Below, piece after piece: positions 11,111 to 23,450 of a stretch of DNA of 64,000 bases. Each line of letters begins with the position of its first letter. Position 1 is the stretch's first letter. A model generated the notes under the pieces. The model did not search any database, was not told the origin of the DNA, and saw nothing but the letters and a program-made list of their open reading frames with translations. The position numbers and the translations under genes were made by a program. This DNA comes from Metridium senile. Taxonomy: Eukaryota > Cnidaria > Anthozoa > Actiniaria > Metridiidae. The stretch lies in assembly GCA_949775045.1 (NCBI GenBank), contig OX459105.1, positions 11,113,398-11,177,397 of the forward strand, given 5' to 3'.

Positions 11111-11802
11111 CAGTTCAAATCCCGTTCTAATGAGTCGATGCCCCTTGACTTCATAATATGTCCTTCTCTCAACTGTTTCTTCTTCTTATTAAAGCTCGAA
11201 AGATCGAATCTCGGCATTGTTTTCGCGATAAATAAAGACCTTATCGCGCGAAATCTAAGTAGTTTATCCAAAATCTGGAGTCAACAAATTCTAGTTCAAC
11301 TCACATTCTATCACAAAATCAAGAGACTTAAACTATTTAACCTTCATAAAAAAAATTTTCCCAAGGCGATAAAAGTGTATTCAGGCGAGAATAGCGAAAT
11401 GTCGTTCAAACTGTGTTTTTTCAAGCAAACAGTGTCGACTTTACAGCTATATTTGTTGACAAGTTTGGTATCAAATTTAAGCTCTTTCCTTCGTCGAGCA
11501 TATACGATTAGTCGATAAACCTTCGGAATAAACCGAAGGCAGTGATCGGCTCCCGAATTATACCGTCAACGGTTTTCGCTAATTCGGCACCAGTCCACCG
11601 AAAATTGAAAACGGCCAATATGGCGGCTTCGGCGATGAAACGTTCCGATTTCGGGGTCGCGCGTGCCCGCCGTGAACTTTGCAATCATAAATCCAGTCAT
11701 TTGTCTCAGTTAGCGACTCTCAGTCTGATCTGTTTATAAAAAAACTGATCGCATCTCTGCATATAAATGATGAATCAATATACTGTTTTGCTGTGTATGC
11801 AC

Positions 11803-12149
11803 TAAAATAAAATAAAATAAAATAAAATAAAATAAAATAAAATAAAATAAAATAAAATAAACTATAATTATATTAAATTCTACTTCCCTTTTAAGAGACG
11901 CACAATGCATTGCGGTAAAATAAAATAAAATTAAATTAAATTAAAAAAAAAAAAATGAGATAAAATGAAATAAAAAAAAATAAAAAAATGAGATAAAATA
12001 AAATAAAATAAAATAAAATAAAATAAAATAAAATAAAATAAAATAAAATAAAATAAAATGAAATGAAATGAAATAAAATGAAATGAAATAAAATGAAATA
12101 AAAAGAAAAAAAATGAAATAAAATGAAATAAGATAAAAAATAAATAAAA

Positions 12150-12180
<31 letters not shown>

Positions 12181-12235
12181 AATAAAAAAAATGAAATATT
12201 ATAATGTAATTAATTATAAAATATTTTAAAGATTG
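11803..12235. repeat. (AAAAT)n microsatellites and second SINE 3' end
   Basis: (AAAAT)n runs lie at about 11803-11860 and 11920-12190. Between them, 11881-11917 repeats the 3' end of the SINE at 6568 ('gacgcacaatgcattgcgg'). After the second tail the flank 'aatgtaattaattataaaa' also matches that after the first SINE (about 6828), so SINE end, tail and flank are directly duplicated on the two sides of the 4.56 kb transposon. Confidence 0.8.
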
Positions 12236-12493
12236 CTCGTTATCGATCTTTTCCGCCCTCAAGATTTGCATGCACGATCGATATATCAATATATATAAGC
12301 TCGCTTGATATTTTCGCCGTATTTGTGCAGACTCTATTTTTTATAAAATATTGCTCGATATTTTTTGGGGGATTTGATCCTCCGCCCCCTCCACATCAAA
12401 TATCAAATGGTCCGTCCCTAGTATTTGAGATATTGATGCGTTGTATGGGGACCTAATATCATATCGTATACACCAAATCGAAATATGGCGACC

Positions 12494-12640
12494 AATAGCT
12501 GTTATTGCAGTTATATGCAAATGATTTCAAACAATGGATTCAAATCGAGGCTTTCGGGCAAACCTATTGTTTTCGCCCGAAAGCCTCGACTTCAACCCAT
12601 TGTTCAAAATCATTTGCATATAACTGTAATAACAGCTATT
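12494..12640. mobile_element. Hairpin MITE, 147 bp
   Basis: An inverted repeat of nearly the whole length: AATAGCTGTTATT, 'gttatatgcaaatgatt' and 'gaggctttcgggc' occur in the left arm and in reverse in the right arm. The target duplication is not clear. Confidence 0.85.
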
Positions 12641-12894
12641 TTAATAACTATTGTTCTTGACTGACTAGCCTCGTGTTGACGTTGAAACAAAATGGCGTTT
12701 TCACATGTAATGAGAGGCCGAGTCAGTCAAGAACAAAAGTTACTAAAATTAGACGTCATATTTCCATTCGGTGTATTAAACAATAACACTGATCGATCAA
12801 GGGTGAATCAGTTCAATGATAAGAAAATATCAAAACGTACAAGGTTAGTAAAGGCCCCGATGTTGAAGGCGGCAGTGCTTGATCAACACCTATT

Positions 12895-13015
12895 TTAAGA
12901 AACGGCGTTTTCGCAGCTTTAACATGCAACAAGCATCATGCCAAGACAGAATTGAATGCTGTTTTTTTGCTGGTAATATATCTTAAATTTAAACTTGTTG
13001 TCAACAAAATTGATA
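12895..13015. repeat. Older fragment of the 59096 MITE family
   Basis: 'caagcatcatgccaagaca' and 'aaacttgttgtc' match the interior of the element at 59096-59315. The fragment is directly abutted by the intact element at 13016, suggesting nested or adjacent insertion. Confidence 0.6.
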
Positions 13016-13311
13016 CACCTATTTCAAAAATCGTTGTCGCAGCCGTAGCTACAGTCCACACTCTAAAGCCTGCAAAGGATGTCGGGTACATGGACTTAAT
13101 TTGTGATTTATTGCACGTTTTTTAAAGAAATATTTGTATTTCTATCTACAACTGCAACAACTTGTTTTGGTCATATAACACACAATTTCGTACAACCAAA
13201 TTATGCTATGAATATATCGATAACAAGAGAAGAAATACCGACATCCTTTGCAGGCTTCAGAGTGTGGACTGTGCATGGCTTTGTTTGCGACAACGATTTT
13301 TGAAATAGGTG
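13016..13311. mobile_element. MITE, 296 bp, TA duplication
   Basis: The ends CACCTATTTCAAAAATCGTT and the inverse are flanked by TA (13014-13015 and 13312-13313). A second inverted pair lies further inside ('cacactctaaagcctgcaaa' and its counterpart). Relatives lie at 12895 and 59096. The small frame at 13103-13303 is inside it and is not a gene. Confidence 0.9.
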
Positions 13312-13313
13312 TA

Positions 13314-14113
13314 TATGATTGTGATACAGTTTAGTGCAAGCATGTGAACTGATGCTCACATTTAGTTGTAATTATAGTTGTAATTGTTAAGGAAACTAGA
13401 CACTCCAAGAGTGTGAAGTCGGGCTACGTCAAAAAGTAGCTAGTGAATAGAGAATGTATAAGAATATATAACACCTAAATATTTTTTTTCATTTTATATT
13501 TAATATAATACAATGATACGTTTTTTTAGTATACAATAATTTAATATCTATAAATTTAAATATTATTGACTGGTGCATACAAGGTATACTTCTGATCATT
13601 GCTGAGAACATGCATGACTTTAAAAACATAAACTTCAAACAGTTTAACTAACTTAAATCAAGAAAACAAATGATTCATACAATTTTACTTGCTACACTGA
13701 ATAATGAATATTACTTGCAAACCAAGAAACACGTGTTATGAAGTTGAAATGGTTCGTTTGAAAATTACTCTTGATATATTTGATATATATAATTAATTGT
13801 ACTTTTACCGAAATATAAAGCTTATATATCCATGCATGTCCATATCAGACGATTTTCCACTCACGGGATCGAAGATGTCGAAATACGATCGAAGTTCTTC
13901 AAATCTATTTTTTGACACGAAGACGACGATGAACTTGAAAACTAACACTCCATGTACATACTTTGATCAATAAAAAGCTAAATTACGACGACTTTAAGTG
14001 TTGATTGAGAGATTCAACTGCTTTTTAAACCATTTTGAATGAAAGGTGTTTTAGCCGTGGTGAAGCACAACTTCTGGGTTTGGGTTACCTGTGGTTTCCA
14101 AAACGCGACACGA
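13314..14113. other. No feature recognised
   Basis: AT-rich sequence without supported genes or clear repeats. Confidence 0.5.
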
Positions 14114-14273
<160 letters not shown>

Positions 14274-14546
14274 TGGCAAAAAGGTAAAACTAAAGTCGGG
14301 CCCCCTGCGGGTAGTCCGACTAACAAGTCTGATTTCAATACATTAGCAGCACACTGACCAGCATTCATTTCGGTCTTGGCTTGATACTTGTTGCATAGAG
14401 CTGCGACAACGTTTTCTAAACAAGTGTTTATGAATTAACAATGAATCATTTATATACAGATGCAGCTTAAACGGCATGGGGTATCATGAAAAACACAATC
14501 AGACTAATTCCGAGCTTCGCGGTACCTAGCCTGAGGGCCCGCCAAA

Positions 14547-14925
14547 AATAATGCGTTTTTGTTTGAGTTAACAGCAAGCCGAACGCCACAAACACACCCA
14601 GCGCGCCATGCAAATTGCTGTACAAATTTAATTTTTATCGACAATGTTATTAAATGATAATTTGAAAAATAAGTGGTAGTACACTAAAGTTTCACTTTTT
14701 TCGGTTCATGCATGGTTATTTAGAGTATTTAACAAAATATGCGTTTTCGTTTGAGTTCGCCGAAAGGCGAACGCCACAAAATCTCCAAGCGCGTGAATTG
14801 CTGTACAAATTAATTTTTACGTAAAAGCAATGTTATTAAATGAATGGATAATTTGGAAAATAAGTGGTAGTACACTAAAGTTTCACTTTTTTCGTTTCAT
14901 GTATGGATATTTCTGAAAGCACTTC
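14547..14925. repeat. Direct duplication, about 190 bp x 2
   Basis: 'gcgtttttgtttgagtt' ... 'taagtggtagtacactaaag' ... 'tttcacttttttcg' occurs at 14550-14730 and again at 14739-14910, with small indels. Confidence 0.85.
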
Positions 14926-15384
14926 CTCAGTTATTTTTTTTAGAAATACTCTACTCCTCTTCTCCTGCATATTTTCTTTCTCTACTCATATATACTTGAC
15001 AACAGATCCTCTTTTGAAATTAATCTTTTTATACCACAATTACCACCTAGTCGAGAACCCTCTTTAAAAAGTTTTCAAAATGACACTGGACCCGAGAGTC
15101 ATAAGCTGTGCGGAAACATGTTCCCTTTAAAAACTTAAAGAGAGTTGCTTTTAACAAAAGATAATCAAGTTGAGATTAAATTTCAAAATTTTTCATATAC
15201 TCTAGAACTGAATCCTCTTTTGACAAACCGTGCAATATATCACATTGCTAACCAAGATTTCTCGTAGTATTTCAAAGAAACCCCATGCAGAGAGCTAAGC
15301 TATCTGCATGGCTAGTCTTTGAAGAGCGTCAAGAAGATCGAAAGTCTTTTGCATTTTTCCTGTTAAATTGTGGAGTGTCGTTAA

Positions 15385-15712
15385 GACGGCTGAGCCGACA
15401 ATCAAGATTCCCAACGGGCTGACAGGCTGACGAAGGGCCGACGAGCTACCGAAACTCGAAATGTCGAATGGAACTTACGACAGTTAAAGACGACAATCGA
15501 TATTTCACCTTCGATAAGGGCCGACGAGCTATACTGAAACTTGAAATACCGAATGGAACTTCAGAGAGTTAAAGACGGCAATCGAAATTCCACATTGCTA
15601 TAAGGGCCGACGAGCTACTGAAGATCGAAATGTCGAATGGAATTTCCGACAGTTAACGACGACAACCGAGATTCCGCCTTGCTATATATTGGCCCGCCAA
15701 CTTAGCTACTGA
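15385..15712. repeat. Minisatellite, about 3 x 95 bp
   Basis: The unit contains 'agggccgacgagctac', 'gaaatgtcgaatggaa' and 'agttaaagacgacaatcga'. The motif 'ctgacgaagggcc' at the first unit is reminiscent of the hammerhead-like repeats at 52.3 kb, but the other units lack the core. Confidence 0.8.
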
Positions 15713-15789
15713 AAATCGGATTGTATTTAAGAAAATCGTTTGTAATTCGATAGCCATCTTCTAATTCTCATTTATCAAGGTTGTTCTTA

Positions 15790-15985
15790 TCAAAAGGGCG
15801 CGTAAGGGTTTGCGGTTTTGCGTTATTATTGGTGCAGTAGTTACACGTTTTTCATCTATATCTGCGGTTTTACAAATTTTGCGGTTGCGGTTTTTAGCTA
15901 ATTTTTGTGCGATTGTGCGATTGTGCAGTTTTTGTCAATTTTTTTGTGCGGTTTTGCGGTTTACAACCCCCCTTTACAACCCCCT
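15790..15985. repeat. 'GCGGTTTT'-rich repeat fragment
   Basis: Repeated 'tgcggttttgcggtt'-type words end in C-rich sequence. A similar stretch occurs at 57420-57573. The 77-residue frame across it is not supported as a gene. Confidence 0.55.
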
Positions 15986-17482
15986 CTTTCAAGATACCGA
16001 ATTTACTATAGGAGTCGAATTTTCGAGATATCCTGAACATTAGGAGCTACCAAGAATCGAACATGCATATATCTTGAAAACATTTAAAATTCTTCATCTC
16101 CTAAACCTCATAAAAAAATCATCTTTTAGACGCCAGCTGTATATTGGAGACCTAATTAACAGCCGTACGTATTTCCCTTTTTCCTCCAAAAAGAATTGCT
16201 TTAAACATATGCTATGATACAAGTTCAGTGAGCTGGAAAAAATAGACATTTCCTCCAATAACATCCGTCGATTAAAACCTTTTCATCCCTTACCTACATC
16301 ATTAACACCCCGAACTGAATAGAGCCGATAGTTTTAACTATATTTACTCTTCAAAAACTCCAAGAGTTCCTGTTCACTGAGTCATAATTCGAGGTGCATG
16401 ATTATCACTTCCCTGCGCACCCCACAAGAATCAAGAACCTTCAAGTTCATGAAATGCACTTAAAATTCGCTCTGTTGTGTTGTCCCACACCATAGTCTTT
16501 ATCATTATTATTATTACTTTATTATTCTATTATCTGTATATACATATTTTGTTCTGGTGGAAGTTATTATATAAATTAAATAAATAAAACAATCTGATCA
16601 GGGAAGTGATCAACGAAAAAATCGAAACAGACCGCTGGCAACGTATTCAATTCTTTATCACATCCATCTTGATTGAAACAATAGGTTTTGAATCTCTTGG
16701 ATAATCTTTCCCTCACTTTCATGCGTTTCAGAACGTTCCAAATAAATTAAGGTTTTCGCTCTTATGGGGCCACCGTGTGATAAAAGCCCATGCAGTTCAA
16801 TGCCCCATTTCTGGGGCAGAGAGTCTTTTCTCTAGTATATACGAGAAAAAACCCCTCTATACTCGCAGGATAAGACTGACCCGATCTCGTTAAAATAACT
16901 CAATGACGAACACACTTAGGACAGCTGTCTGCGATGTTTGCAAATGGTTCCAAATGGATCTCAGTGCTAACGGAGATATCCATTTGATCAAACCGCGCAA
17001 CCAAGTAAAAACGCAATCCTCGCTCCGGTATCTCCAGGTCATGCATTGAAATAAGAAAGCACTTTAAAACTTTGATGATCCTATTGTGGGCACTTAAGGC
17101 TTCCCCGAGTCTTTTTCAAGATAAGTTATTTCGAAGCTAGAGTATTCTTAAATAAAAAGCACAAAGTGTATGCTCTGCTCTCTGAAAACGAACTTCAACT
17201 TGGCATGACTGATAAGAGAGAATATGAAGGGTGTACCCAATGGTATAAACAGTGATGTAAATCTCTGATTAAAACACTGATAACTTTTCACATTGTTGTT
17301 TTAAAGGATTTAGTTGATATTGTTTAGAAAAGTAAAATTTATTAAATTATTGAAAATATATATATAATATTAAGATATTTTTGACTGTTTTGTTTTTGTT
17401 TGTTTATGCGTGTGTTTTAATTAGTGCTTATTCATTTATGTTTAAACACGACCACATGAAACAAATAGAAAAATATCATCAA

Positions 17483-17485
<3 letters not shown>
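15986..17485. other. No gene recognised
   Basis: About 1.5 kb of ordinary AT-rich sequence without long frames, recognisable domains or clear repeats. Confidence 0.5.

Positions 17486-17571
<86 letters not shown>
17486..17571. repeat. (TA)n microsatellite
   Basis: An uninterrupted TA tract of about 43 units. A shorter one is at about 17803-17831. Confidence 0.98.
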
Positions 17572-17574
<3 letters not shown>

Positions 17575-17800
17575 TCGTTTGCAAAAATTCTGACCGCATC
17601 AAAGTATATCGGGTGCATTGTGGGTAATGTTTATTTATGCCTTTGTGTGCTTTTATGCGCTCTTGGTACTATCAGAACCACCCATAATACTTCAATGATG
17701 CTTACTACATGTCATTGAATGAATTCTGAAAAAAAATTGGAGCGTTTTAAGGCAGAATTACCTACATATCTATATACCTATATACTTATATACTTATATA

Positions 17801-17834
<34 letters not shown>

Positions 17835-17836
<2 letters not shown>

Positions 17837-18065
17837 GTATCTTTAATATTATATTATAAATATAATTTAGATTATATTCTAGAGCCATAAATTAATTCAG
17901 AAGTAATGTTAATGATATTCATTGCAATCAACAAAACTATTATATATATATAGCAATAGTATATGTAATATTATATTATAAATATAATTTAATATTATAT
18001 TCTAGAACCATTAATATTTCAGAATTAATGTTAATGATATCCAGTGCAATATACAGTAAATAAAA
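17835..18065. repeat. Direct duplication of about 120 bp
   Basis: 'aatattatattataaatata' and 'ttatattctagarcca' with 'aatgttaatgatat' occur twice in order. Confidence 0.75.
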
Positions 18066-18606
18066 TACTTTTGTAATATTAAGCAAATCAATAATATCCA
18101 TATAATTATTATAATATATTGGACCTAAAAGATCAAACATCGCAGTGTTTAAATTCGGATATCTATACTGAAAGCAACCTTAAAATCGATAAATTATCAT
18201 GATATAGCTATTATAGCAATACAACGAAAAAAAGATAAAATATCATTCAAATTTTAAACGTATTATTATATAGCTGAAAGGATTTTTTTATGATCCTTGA
18301 AAAAATTGATTCGATCGACCAAATAATCTTAACGCGTAAAAAAAAATCTATTATGAGGTAAATATTATGGCTACAAACTGACTCAAACATAAACAAGTTA
18401 AGGTTTTTTGATAACTTGAATTGTGATAAGGAAACTCGAGGTAAAAGATAAAACGATTTATAGAAGTTATCAGACACCACTGAATGGTGTTTTTAAACTG
18501 AACAATCAGTGACAAACCCTCAAGCATGCCAAGATTCTGTCAATGTTCCCAGTTAAGAAAAGCTTTATTTTTTATCAATATTTAAAAATATCAACAAAGT
18601 TTATTA

Positions 18607-18824
18607 CAGTGCAAATCAAAAAACCGTGGGCACCCATGCAAAAATATTTTAGAAATCGTTTATTGTTCGTTGAACAACTCAGAAACAACTATATCACCGC
18701 AAGAAGTTTGACTTATGTGTAGTATGGTAAACCTTTGTAGTTAGAGTTGTTTTTGAGTTGTTCAACGAACAATAAACGATTTCTAAAATATTTCTGGGTG
18801 TCCACGGTTTTTCGATTCGCACTG
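18607..18824. mobile_element. MITE, 218 bp, Tc1/mariner-like
   Basis: Terminal inverted repeats of about 75 bp begin CAGTGCAAATC and are flanked by TA (18605-18606 and 18825-18826). They contain 'gaaatcgtttattgttcgtt' in both arms. CAGTGC ends with a TA duplication are typical of Tc1/mariner derivatives. Confidence 0.92.
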
Positions 18825-19239
18825 TAATACACTGACTAAAATAGTCGGAAATACTTCGCTTCGAAAATAGTTAACTGAGAACTTTCAATTCAGAACAGTG
18901 AGTTCGAAGTTTTTCAAAAGAACTTAAAATGAAAAATGCATGCGTCTATGAAAACATTAAACTTGAAGATTTTGACAGAGCACAAAAATGCTATTGAATG
19001 GAAAATCGAAACCTTCATACTTATATATATATATACTCAGTATATGTATATACAGCAAAAAAAACTGCTCAAAAGCAGTGGATTAAGAACCTCCAGGCCA
19101 TGAATTTGACATGCATTTTATATATTAAAATTCACTACCTCAACCTGGCACGGAAAATCACTGCTGCTTTTCATACTGCCGTATTTCTGATACAAAACGG
19201 CTCAAAAGTTTCAGATGATTATTGCACTGATAGTTTATT

Positions 19240-19545
19240 TTGAGCCTGCAAAAGAATAAATATTTGTTTCTTAGAGTTATCAATGGTATAAACTGTTAAA
19301 AAAGATCTCCGAACCTCTCTCGATATAAAGTATGATCACTGGATAGTTTGTTTTTCACAGTGGACCAGTTCTGAGCATGCAAAAGAATAAATATTTGTTT
19401 CTTAGAGTTATCAATGGTATAAACTGTTAAAAAAGATCTCCGAACCTCTCTCGATATAAAGTATGATCACTGGATAGTTTGTTTTTCACAGTGGACCAGT
19501 TCTGAGCATGCAAAAGAATAAATATTTGTTTCTTAGAGTTCAGGT
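19240..19545. repeat. 131-bp tandem repeat, 2.3 units
   Basis: 'tatttgtttcttagagttat' recurs at 19261, 19392 and (partly) 19523. The first two units are almost identical, so the duplication is recent. Confidence 0.95.
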
Positions 19546-19607
19546 TAATTAAAAAACTCTCCGAAATACTCTAAATATACAATGATCTTGGAAGCCTTCT
19601 GTAGCAT

Positions 19608-19665
19608 GAGAAAACAGACGTTAGTTTCGCGGTGGGAAGAGAATCGAAAGAACGTCTGTTTTCTC
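19608..19665. repeat. Short inverted repeat
   Basis: GAGAAAACAGACGTT and its exact inverse AACGTCTGTTTTCTC are separated by about 28 bases. This is a possible hairpin element. Confidence 0.65.
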
Positions 19666-20149
19666 AGACTAAGACCGCTTCTGATACCATATACAAATAA
19701 ATTCACAGACGGAAGCGAAATATGAGAGACAACTGCATTGGTGACCTTTGTTTGAGAGCAGAGCTTGAATGGCTATCTACTGATAAAAAGACTGTTCAAT
19801 TGCCGCCGAGAATGGGAAAACACAAAAAGAACCCAGCCATCGTTTGATCTTGTTTGCCTTCAGGTGCTGCGAAAATGACCTAAGTGATCAAAACATAGCT
19901 CCGGGGTACGACGTCTATATGAGAAAGAAAATAGAGTGAAAAATGACTACAAAAAACTCGTAAGTTGAGAGAGAGAAATTAATGTGAATTTCGAGCCAGG
20001 ATGTTGCGCAGACGGTAAATAGAAGTGGATTGAGTTATGGAGTGTTTTGTGAGCTAAATGGAAGACTAAATTGAGAAACAATTATCTGGTAAACACGATC
20101 AATGAAAATATAAAACGAAATTAAGACAAATATAAAGAAATGTTAAGTG

Positions 20150-20900
20150 CAGGAACTTTTCATTTGCATGATAGAAACAGGGATTATTAGTGGACAATTA
20201 ACCAGTTTTTATCGGGAAAATCAAACCAAAAATAGTTAGAATTTAAGTGAGAATGGAGCATCGAAGTGCAGCAATATTTCATTTACTTGCATGATAGAAA
20301 CAGGGAAAAAGTTGGTGAATAATTAACTAGTTTTTATCGGGAAAATCAAACCAAAAATAGTTAGAATATAAATGAGAATGGAAAGTGAGAGAAACATTTT
20401 ACTTGCATGATAGAAACAGGGATAACATAGCTGGATAATTTACCAGTTTTTATCGGGAAAATCAATTGAAACCAAAAATAGTTAGAATATAAATGAGAAT
20501 GGAAAGTGAGAGAAACATTTTACTTGCATGATAGAAACGAAAAACAACCGAACAACAACAATAGTTAGAATAGAAGTGAGAATGGAGAATGAAAAGTGAC
20601 AGGAGAATTTCATTTGGGTGATGTAATCAGGGATAAAATTAGTGGATAATTTACCAGTTTTTATCGTGAATATCAAACCAAAAATAGTTAGAATATAAGA
20701 GATGTATTAATGAGGGGACCTGCTTATGATACAGAGTACAAAACATTTGGGGATGGCAAGTGCAGGAATATTTCACTTGCTAGCTTGATGGAAACACAGA
20801 TAAAATTAGTGGATAATTTACCAGCTTTTATCGGAAAAATCCAACCAAAAATAGTTAGAATATAAGAGGTAGTAAATTAAGGGCTGGTCGGAGGGAACTT
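20150..20900. repeat. Satellite array, 90-165 bp units
   Basis: 'catgatagaaacaggga', 'ccagtttttatcgggaaaat' and 'caaaaatagttagaatataa' recur about six times with variable spacing (starts near 20166, 20289, 20405, 20526, 20617, 20780). Confidence 0.9.
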
Positions 20901-21769
20901 GTTTAGGGTACAGAGTACAAAACATTTGGAAATGTTGACAAAACTGAGAAACAAAATATCGACAAAAATGGAACTTAAGAGCGGAAGTACCCACAAGTAG
21001 AATTACTATTTTAAAAACAAAACTTGGATCAAATGACCACATAAAATTATAGAAACCATCACGAAGAAGGCTTTTTTTTTCTTTTCTTTTTTCAATTAAA
21101 TAAAAACTAACACATACACACACACAATTTACAATCAAAGAATGAAGAAGGCTTATAAAATTTTAAAAATGAAATGCTGATTATAAAAATCAAAAAGAAT
21201 TCAAGCGAGGCCTCAAAAAGTGATCAAATTTCCAAGAAACGATAGTAAAAAAGGACATAATCCCGAAAAAAATTAACAAATATCAAAATTATACCAATCG
21301 GAAAATCTAAAGTAAATCCCCCTCAAAAAAATTAAAAAATATCAAAATTATATCAATCGGAAAATCAAAAGTAAGAGAGTTAAGATTAATAGAGAGGATT
21401 AATTCACCAAGAGGTATTATCGAAATTATCCCAAATTTAACATTCATATAAATTGAAATTAAAATAAAAACAATCAAGACTTTATAAATGGATCAAATGA
21501 CTACAGAATGATCAAGAAATTAGCTCGGAGACAAACTGAAATTGAAAATAGAATTATAAGAAAAAGAAAACAATTTACTGATCTCAAAATGGTAATTATA
21601 CCCCAAAACATATCAAGTTGATTAAATCCTGCATGTAAAAGCCCTATGGCTGCTTCCAAACAGAGAATATTTTTTACAGATAAAATCAAAATAACGATCA
21701 AAAATAGGGATAAAAATTAAAAACAAAAATTATTTGCTGGTCAGTTAGTACATATATTCATTATTCCTT

Positions 21770-22200
21770 CAAACAAATATGAATTGGGAAAAAATACATA
21801 TATATATAAAATTATTTTTAAAATAAATAAAAAACCTTATTGCATTCGTTTCAAAAATTCTTTTTCTAAAAACCATTATTCCTTCAATCTTCTAAAAAAT
21901 ATGAAGAGGAAAAACAAAAACAAAATTATTTCAAAAAAAAAAAAAAAAATGGCCATGATTGCATTCGTATCGAAAATTATTTTTCTAAAAACCATTATTC
22001 CTTCAATCTTCTAAAAAATATGAAGAGGAAAAACAAAAACAAAATTATTTCAAAAAAAAAAAAAATGCATTCGTTTCGAAAATTATTTTTTCTAATAATC
22101 ATTATTCCTTCAATCCTCTAAAATATATGAAGTGGAAAAACAAAAACAAATTTGTTTTCAAAATAAATAAAAAATGTCCAATTGCATTCGTGTCCAGTTT
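21770..22200. repeat. Satellite array, about 110-120 bp units
   Basis: 'ttgcattcgtttcgaaaatt', 'accattattccttcaatctt' and 'tgaagaggaaaaacaaaaac' recur 3-4 times, separated by poly-A runs. Frames across it are repeat translations. Confidence 0.9.
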
Positions 22201-22984
22201 TTTTCAATAGCTATTTATATATTTTTGTCCAGGAAAACTAATTGCAGATTCCAGTTATTCCAGTTTTTATTCCCTCAGAATCCACAGAATTAAAGATAAA
22301 AAGTCGATTCAGAATAGAATAAAAGCTTCCTGATTATACGCAATGAGTTCATTATAACTCCTATTTTTTATAGCCTGCAATTCGCAAAATGGATTGCAAT
22401 TATGCTTTTTTATAAAAGCAGTAAAAAATAATGACACGAAATACAAAAATAGTAGAAAGGTTCATTATGTTCTTTGTTTCAAGTTCAGGAACCATTATTC
22501 ATTATAAAATGCTTTTTTCACGTCTTAAAAGCTGCTAAAGTAGGAATAAAAAGTTCCTAAAATGGCGCCCGGCAATTAATCTTGGAAAATTGTAAGGCTC
22601 ATTATGCCTCTTGTTCTTATAATCTTGGATAAATTTGCTTTTGAATCGGCTTTCTTCTTTTCAAAGTACCTGCAATTTTTCCCAATCTGCTTTTACTGCC
22701 AAAGAGGAAGTACTACACAATAAAACTTCTTTGAATGTATTTCTTTTGAAGGTATTTGAGCGATGTCAGTGCTACATAATCGGCACATTGGCCAAATGGA
22801 GTCAAAACAATATACTTATCAACCGGTCTATTTTGGGAAAGAAATCCATCGAATTAAGCTCTTTTGGAACTTAGACTTTGGCAGATTTTAGAGCGACAAA
22901 ACTTTCAGTTCTAATGAGTGAAGACACTCCTTTCAAACCTGTCTAGTCTAGATCTTTTTGGACGCGAAAAAAATTGATCTATAC

Positions 22985-23450
22985 TAGCTATAGTGCATAG
23001 CCTTGTTTCAGTTATTTTATTTTGTAATTTAAGCCTTGTATTCTCTTTAATTGTTTACATGCATGTTTTCAGCTCTTTTTATCCTAAAAAATATATCTAT
23101 TTAATAAAAATTTGAATCTGACAATTTTTACTTTTTCGTAGCTAGTGCATGGCCTTATTTCTGCTCTTCTGCTTTATAATTTTAGCCTTGTATTCTCTTT
23201 AATTGTTTACATATTTTCAGCTCGTTTTATTTCTGTATCAGTTTGGAAAAATATAACTTATTGATAAAAAATTGAAAACAATTTTCGCTTTTTCGTTTCA
23301 GTAGTGCATGGCCATATTTCTGCTATTTTATTTTGTATTTTAGGCCTTGTATTTTCTTTAATTGTTTACATAATTTCAGCTCGTTTTGTTCTGTGTCTTT
23401 GAAAAACTATACCTAATAAATAAAGATTTGAAAACAATTTTCGCTTTTTC
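22985..23450. repeat. Satellite array, about 130 bp units
   Basis: 'tagtgcatggccttatttct', 'gccttgtattctctttaatt' and 'gtttacat...ttcagctcgt' recur about 3.5 times. Confidence 0.88.

Larger units (their letters stand above)
7115..11674. mobile_element. 4.56 kb DNA transposon with 33-bp perfect TIRs
   Basis: Left end 7115-7147 and right end 11642-11674 are perfect inverted repeats starting CACGGCGGGCACGCGCGACC, flanked by AAC on both sides (7112-7114 and 11675-11677). A second subterminal feature, ATGGCGGCT, lies near both ends. A 3-bp duplication fits PIF/Harbinger or CACTA-like (EnSpm) elements; the CAC terminus fits the latter loosely. The interior holds a broken two-exon frame, an 86-bp satellite and a nested MITE. 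No DDE transposase is recognised, so the copy is probably inactive. Confidence 0.85.

Noticed and set aside
11936..12289. 117-residue Phe/Tyr/Leu-rich 'membrane protein' on the minus strand
   Set aside because: It reads the complement of (AAAAT)n SINE-tail sequence; the composition is purely that of the repeat.
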